A stretch of 6,868 nt of DNA from Actinomycetes bacterium (GTDB lineage: Bacteria; Actinomycetota; Actinomycetes; Propionibacteriales; Propionibacteriaceae), in NCBI GenBank assembly GCA_021794705.1, contig JAJYQH010000010.1, positions 1-6,868 on the forward strand, given 5' to 3'. The notes beneath the pieces were generated by a model. That model saw only the letters and a program-made list of their open reading frames with translations, was not told the origin of the DNA and did not search any database. Below, piece after piece: positions 5,428-6,868 of this stretch. The position numbers and the translations under genes are program-made. The first letter of the stretch is position 1; the number at the start of each line of letters is the position of its first letter.

Positions 5428-6868
5428 GTGAGCACCGCACCTTCGACGCACCGCCTCTCGCGGGCCGAGGTCGAGGCGACCTGCGAGCCCAGCATCGGCG
5501 CCATGCTGGCCGCCCGGGTCCGCCAGACGCCCACCACTACGGCCTTCCTGGTCCCCGACCGCAACGCCGTCGGTCCGACCCCGTGGACGCCGTACACCTG
5601 GGCCGAGACCCAGGACGAAGCCCACGTCGTCGCGGCCGGGCTGCTCTCCCTCGGTCTCGAGCCCGAGCAGCGGGTGGCCATCGCCTCCAGCACCCGGTTC
5701 GAGTGGATCGTCGCCGACCTCGCGATCGCCTGCGCGGGCGGTGCCACCACGGCCATCTACCCGAACACCACCAGCCCCGACGTGCTGTTCATCGCCCAGG
5801 ACTCCGACAGCCGCATCCTCATCGCCGAGAACCAGGCGCAGGTCGCCAAGGTGCAAGGGGTCGACGAACTCGACGGGCAGATCCGCGCGATCGTGCTCTT
5901 CGACGACGACCGTGAACCGGCCGACCGGGCCGACGAGCGGGTGCTCACCTGGGCCGACCTGCACGAGCGCGGACGCGCCCACCTCGCCGAGCACCCGGAC
6001 GCCGTCACCGACGCCATCGCCGCCACCGGCCCCGACTCCCTCAGCACGCTGATCTACACGTCGGGCACCACCGGGCGACCCAAGGGCGTCGAGCTCACCC
6101 ACGAGTGCTGGACCTACCAGTCCGCCGCGATGGACTCCCTCAACATCATCGACCACACCTCGCTGCAGTACCTGTGGCTGCCGCTGAGCCACGTCTTCGG
6201 CAAGGCGCTCATCGCCGTGCAGCTGAAGATCGGGTTCTGCAGCGCCGTCGACGGGCGCATCGACCGCATCGTCCAGGGCCTCGGCGAGGTGCACCCGACA
6301 TTCATGTGCGGAGCGCCGCGCATCTTCGAGAAGGTGCGCGCCGCCGTCGTCACCGCCAACCCGCGCAACGGCGTGGCCGGGCGGATCGCCCGCTGGGCCT
6401 TCACCGTCGGACGCCGGTCCATCCCGTACCGCCTCGAGGGGCGTCCCATGCCGAAGGCCCTCGCCGCTCGCTACGCGGTGGCCGACCGGTTGGTGTTCAG
6501 CAAGCTCAAGCAGCGGATGGGCGGCAACATCGAGTTCTTCATGTCCGGCTCGGCGAAGTTGTCGAGCCAGGTGCAGGAGTGGTTCTACTCGGCCGGGATC
6601 ACCGTGGTCGAGGGCTACGGCAGCACCGAGACGAGCGCCATCGCGTTCGTCAACGCCCCCGACACGCCCCGCTTCGGGACCGTCGGCCAGGCGACCCCCG
6701 GCCTCGACGTGCGGATCGCCGACGACGGCGAACTGCTGCTCCGCGGCCCGATCATCACCCGCGGCTACCGCAACCGACCCGAGGCCAACGCGGAGGCGTT
6801 CAACGACGGGTGGTTCCACACCGGCGACATCGGCGAGTTGGACGCCGACGGCTACCTGCGGATCACCG
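5428..6868 (+). CDS. Long-chain fatty acyl-CoA synthetase (AMP-binding enzyme, FadD15-like), cut by window edge
   Basis: Adenylate-forming enzyme that activates fatty acids with ATP and CoA to acyl-CoA, at the cytosolic face of the membrane, for beta-oxidation or lipid synthesis. The first 480 residues are visible; relatives have about 600, so the C-terminal lid domain is beyond the edge. Motifs: P-loop YTSGTTGRPKG (210-220), LPLSHVFGK (251-259), FFMSGSAKLS (370-379), EGYGSTET (395-402) and the ATP-ribose motif WFHTGDIG (462-469). SGSAKLS replaces the SGGAPLS more usual in the family at that place. The GTG at 5428 has GGGGAGG about 6 bases before it. The 106-base gap after the membrane gene suggests its own promoter; the best I see (CTGACC at 5341, TACAGG at 5363) is weak. 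Chain-length preference cannot be read, and a related carboxylate-CoA ligase is the main alternative. Confidence 0.94.
   Translation, partial: MSTAPSTHRLSRAEVEATCEPSIGAMLAARVRQTPTTTAFLVPDRNAVGPTPWTPYTWAETQDEAHVVAAGLLSLGLEPEQRVAIASSTRFEWIVADLAIACAGGATTAIYPNTTSPDVLFIAQDSDSRILIAENQAQVAKVQGVDELDGQIRAIVLFDDDREPADRADERVLTWADLHERGRAHLAEHPDAVTDAIAATGPDSLSTLIYTSGTTGRPKGVELTHECWTYQSAAMDSLNIIDHTSLQYLWLPLSHVFGKALIAVQLKIGFCSAVDGRIDRIVQGLGEVHPTFMCGAPRIFEKVRAAVVTANPRNGVAGRIARWAFTVGRRSIPYRLEGRPMPKALAARYAVADRLVFSKLKQRMGGNIEFFMSGSAKLSSQVQEWFYSAGITVVEGYGSTETSAIAFVNAPDTPRFGTVGQATPGLDVRIADDGELLLRGPIITRGYRNRPEANAEAFNDGWFHTGDIGELDADGYLRIT

Noticed and set aside
5362..6819. Open frame of 485 codons on the minus strand antisense to the acyl-CoA synthetase
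   Set aside because: It has no recognisable domain and a composition dictated by the opposite coding strand; all AMP-binding motifs are on the plus strand.

Overview
The window is very GC-rich (about 70% by eye) with strong G/C third-position bias, frequent GTG starts and long antisense open frames over real genes. This fits a chromosome of a high-GC actinomycete. Gene content is chromosomal: I see no transposase, integrase, phage gene, tRNA, rRNA or CRISPR array. No lineage below Actinobacteria can be named from the sequence alone.

Layout. Left block, minus strand, read right to left: a MarR-type regulator (4609-4157); a roughly 200-base spacer packed with inverted repeats; a 928-residue FAD plus Fe-S oxidoreductase of the D-lactate dehydrogenase/YdiJ type (3953-1167); then a phosphoketolase (xfp) from 1064 running off the left edge, with its own candidate promoter. 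Right block, plus strand: a 64-residue XRE/YozG-like repressor (4703-4897), overlapped by 14 bases by a 145-residue four-helix membrane protein (4884-5321); then a long-chain fatty acyl-CoA synthetase (fadD-like) from 5428 running off the right edge.

The two blocks diverge at 4610-4702. That spacer carries two 16-bp palindromes of the form GTCAAG-N4-CTTGAC with centres 29 bp apart. The right-hand one ends three bases before the GTG of the XRE gene. The candidate promoter (TTGACT, 18 bp, TAACCT) lies inside the palindromes and places the transcript start at or next to that GTG, so the XRE mRNA is probably leaderless and autorepressed. The membrane gene has its own strong Shine-Dalgarno sequence inside the XRE gene.

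Metabolic reading (inference): the FAD/Fe-S enzyme would feed electrons from a 2-hydroxyacid such as D-lactate into the respiratory chain, phosphoketolase makes acetyl-phosphate from sugar phosphates, and FadD activates fatty acids. These are compatible with carbon-source switching, but nothing in the sequence ties them into one pathway. The least explained parts are the tandem operator with its small repressor/membrane-protein pair and the structured spacer at 4048-4149.
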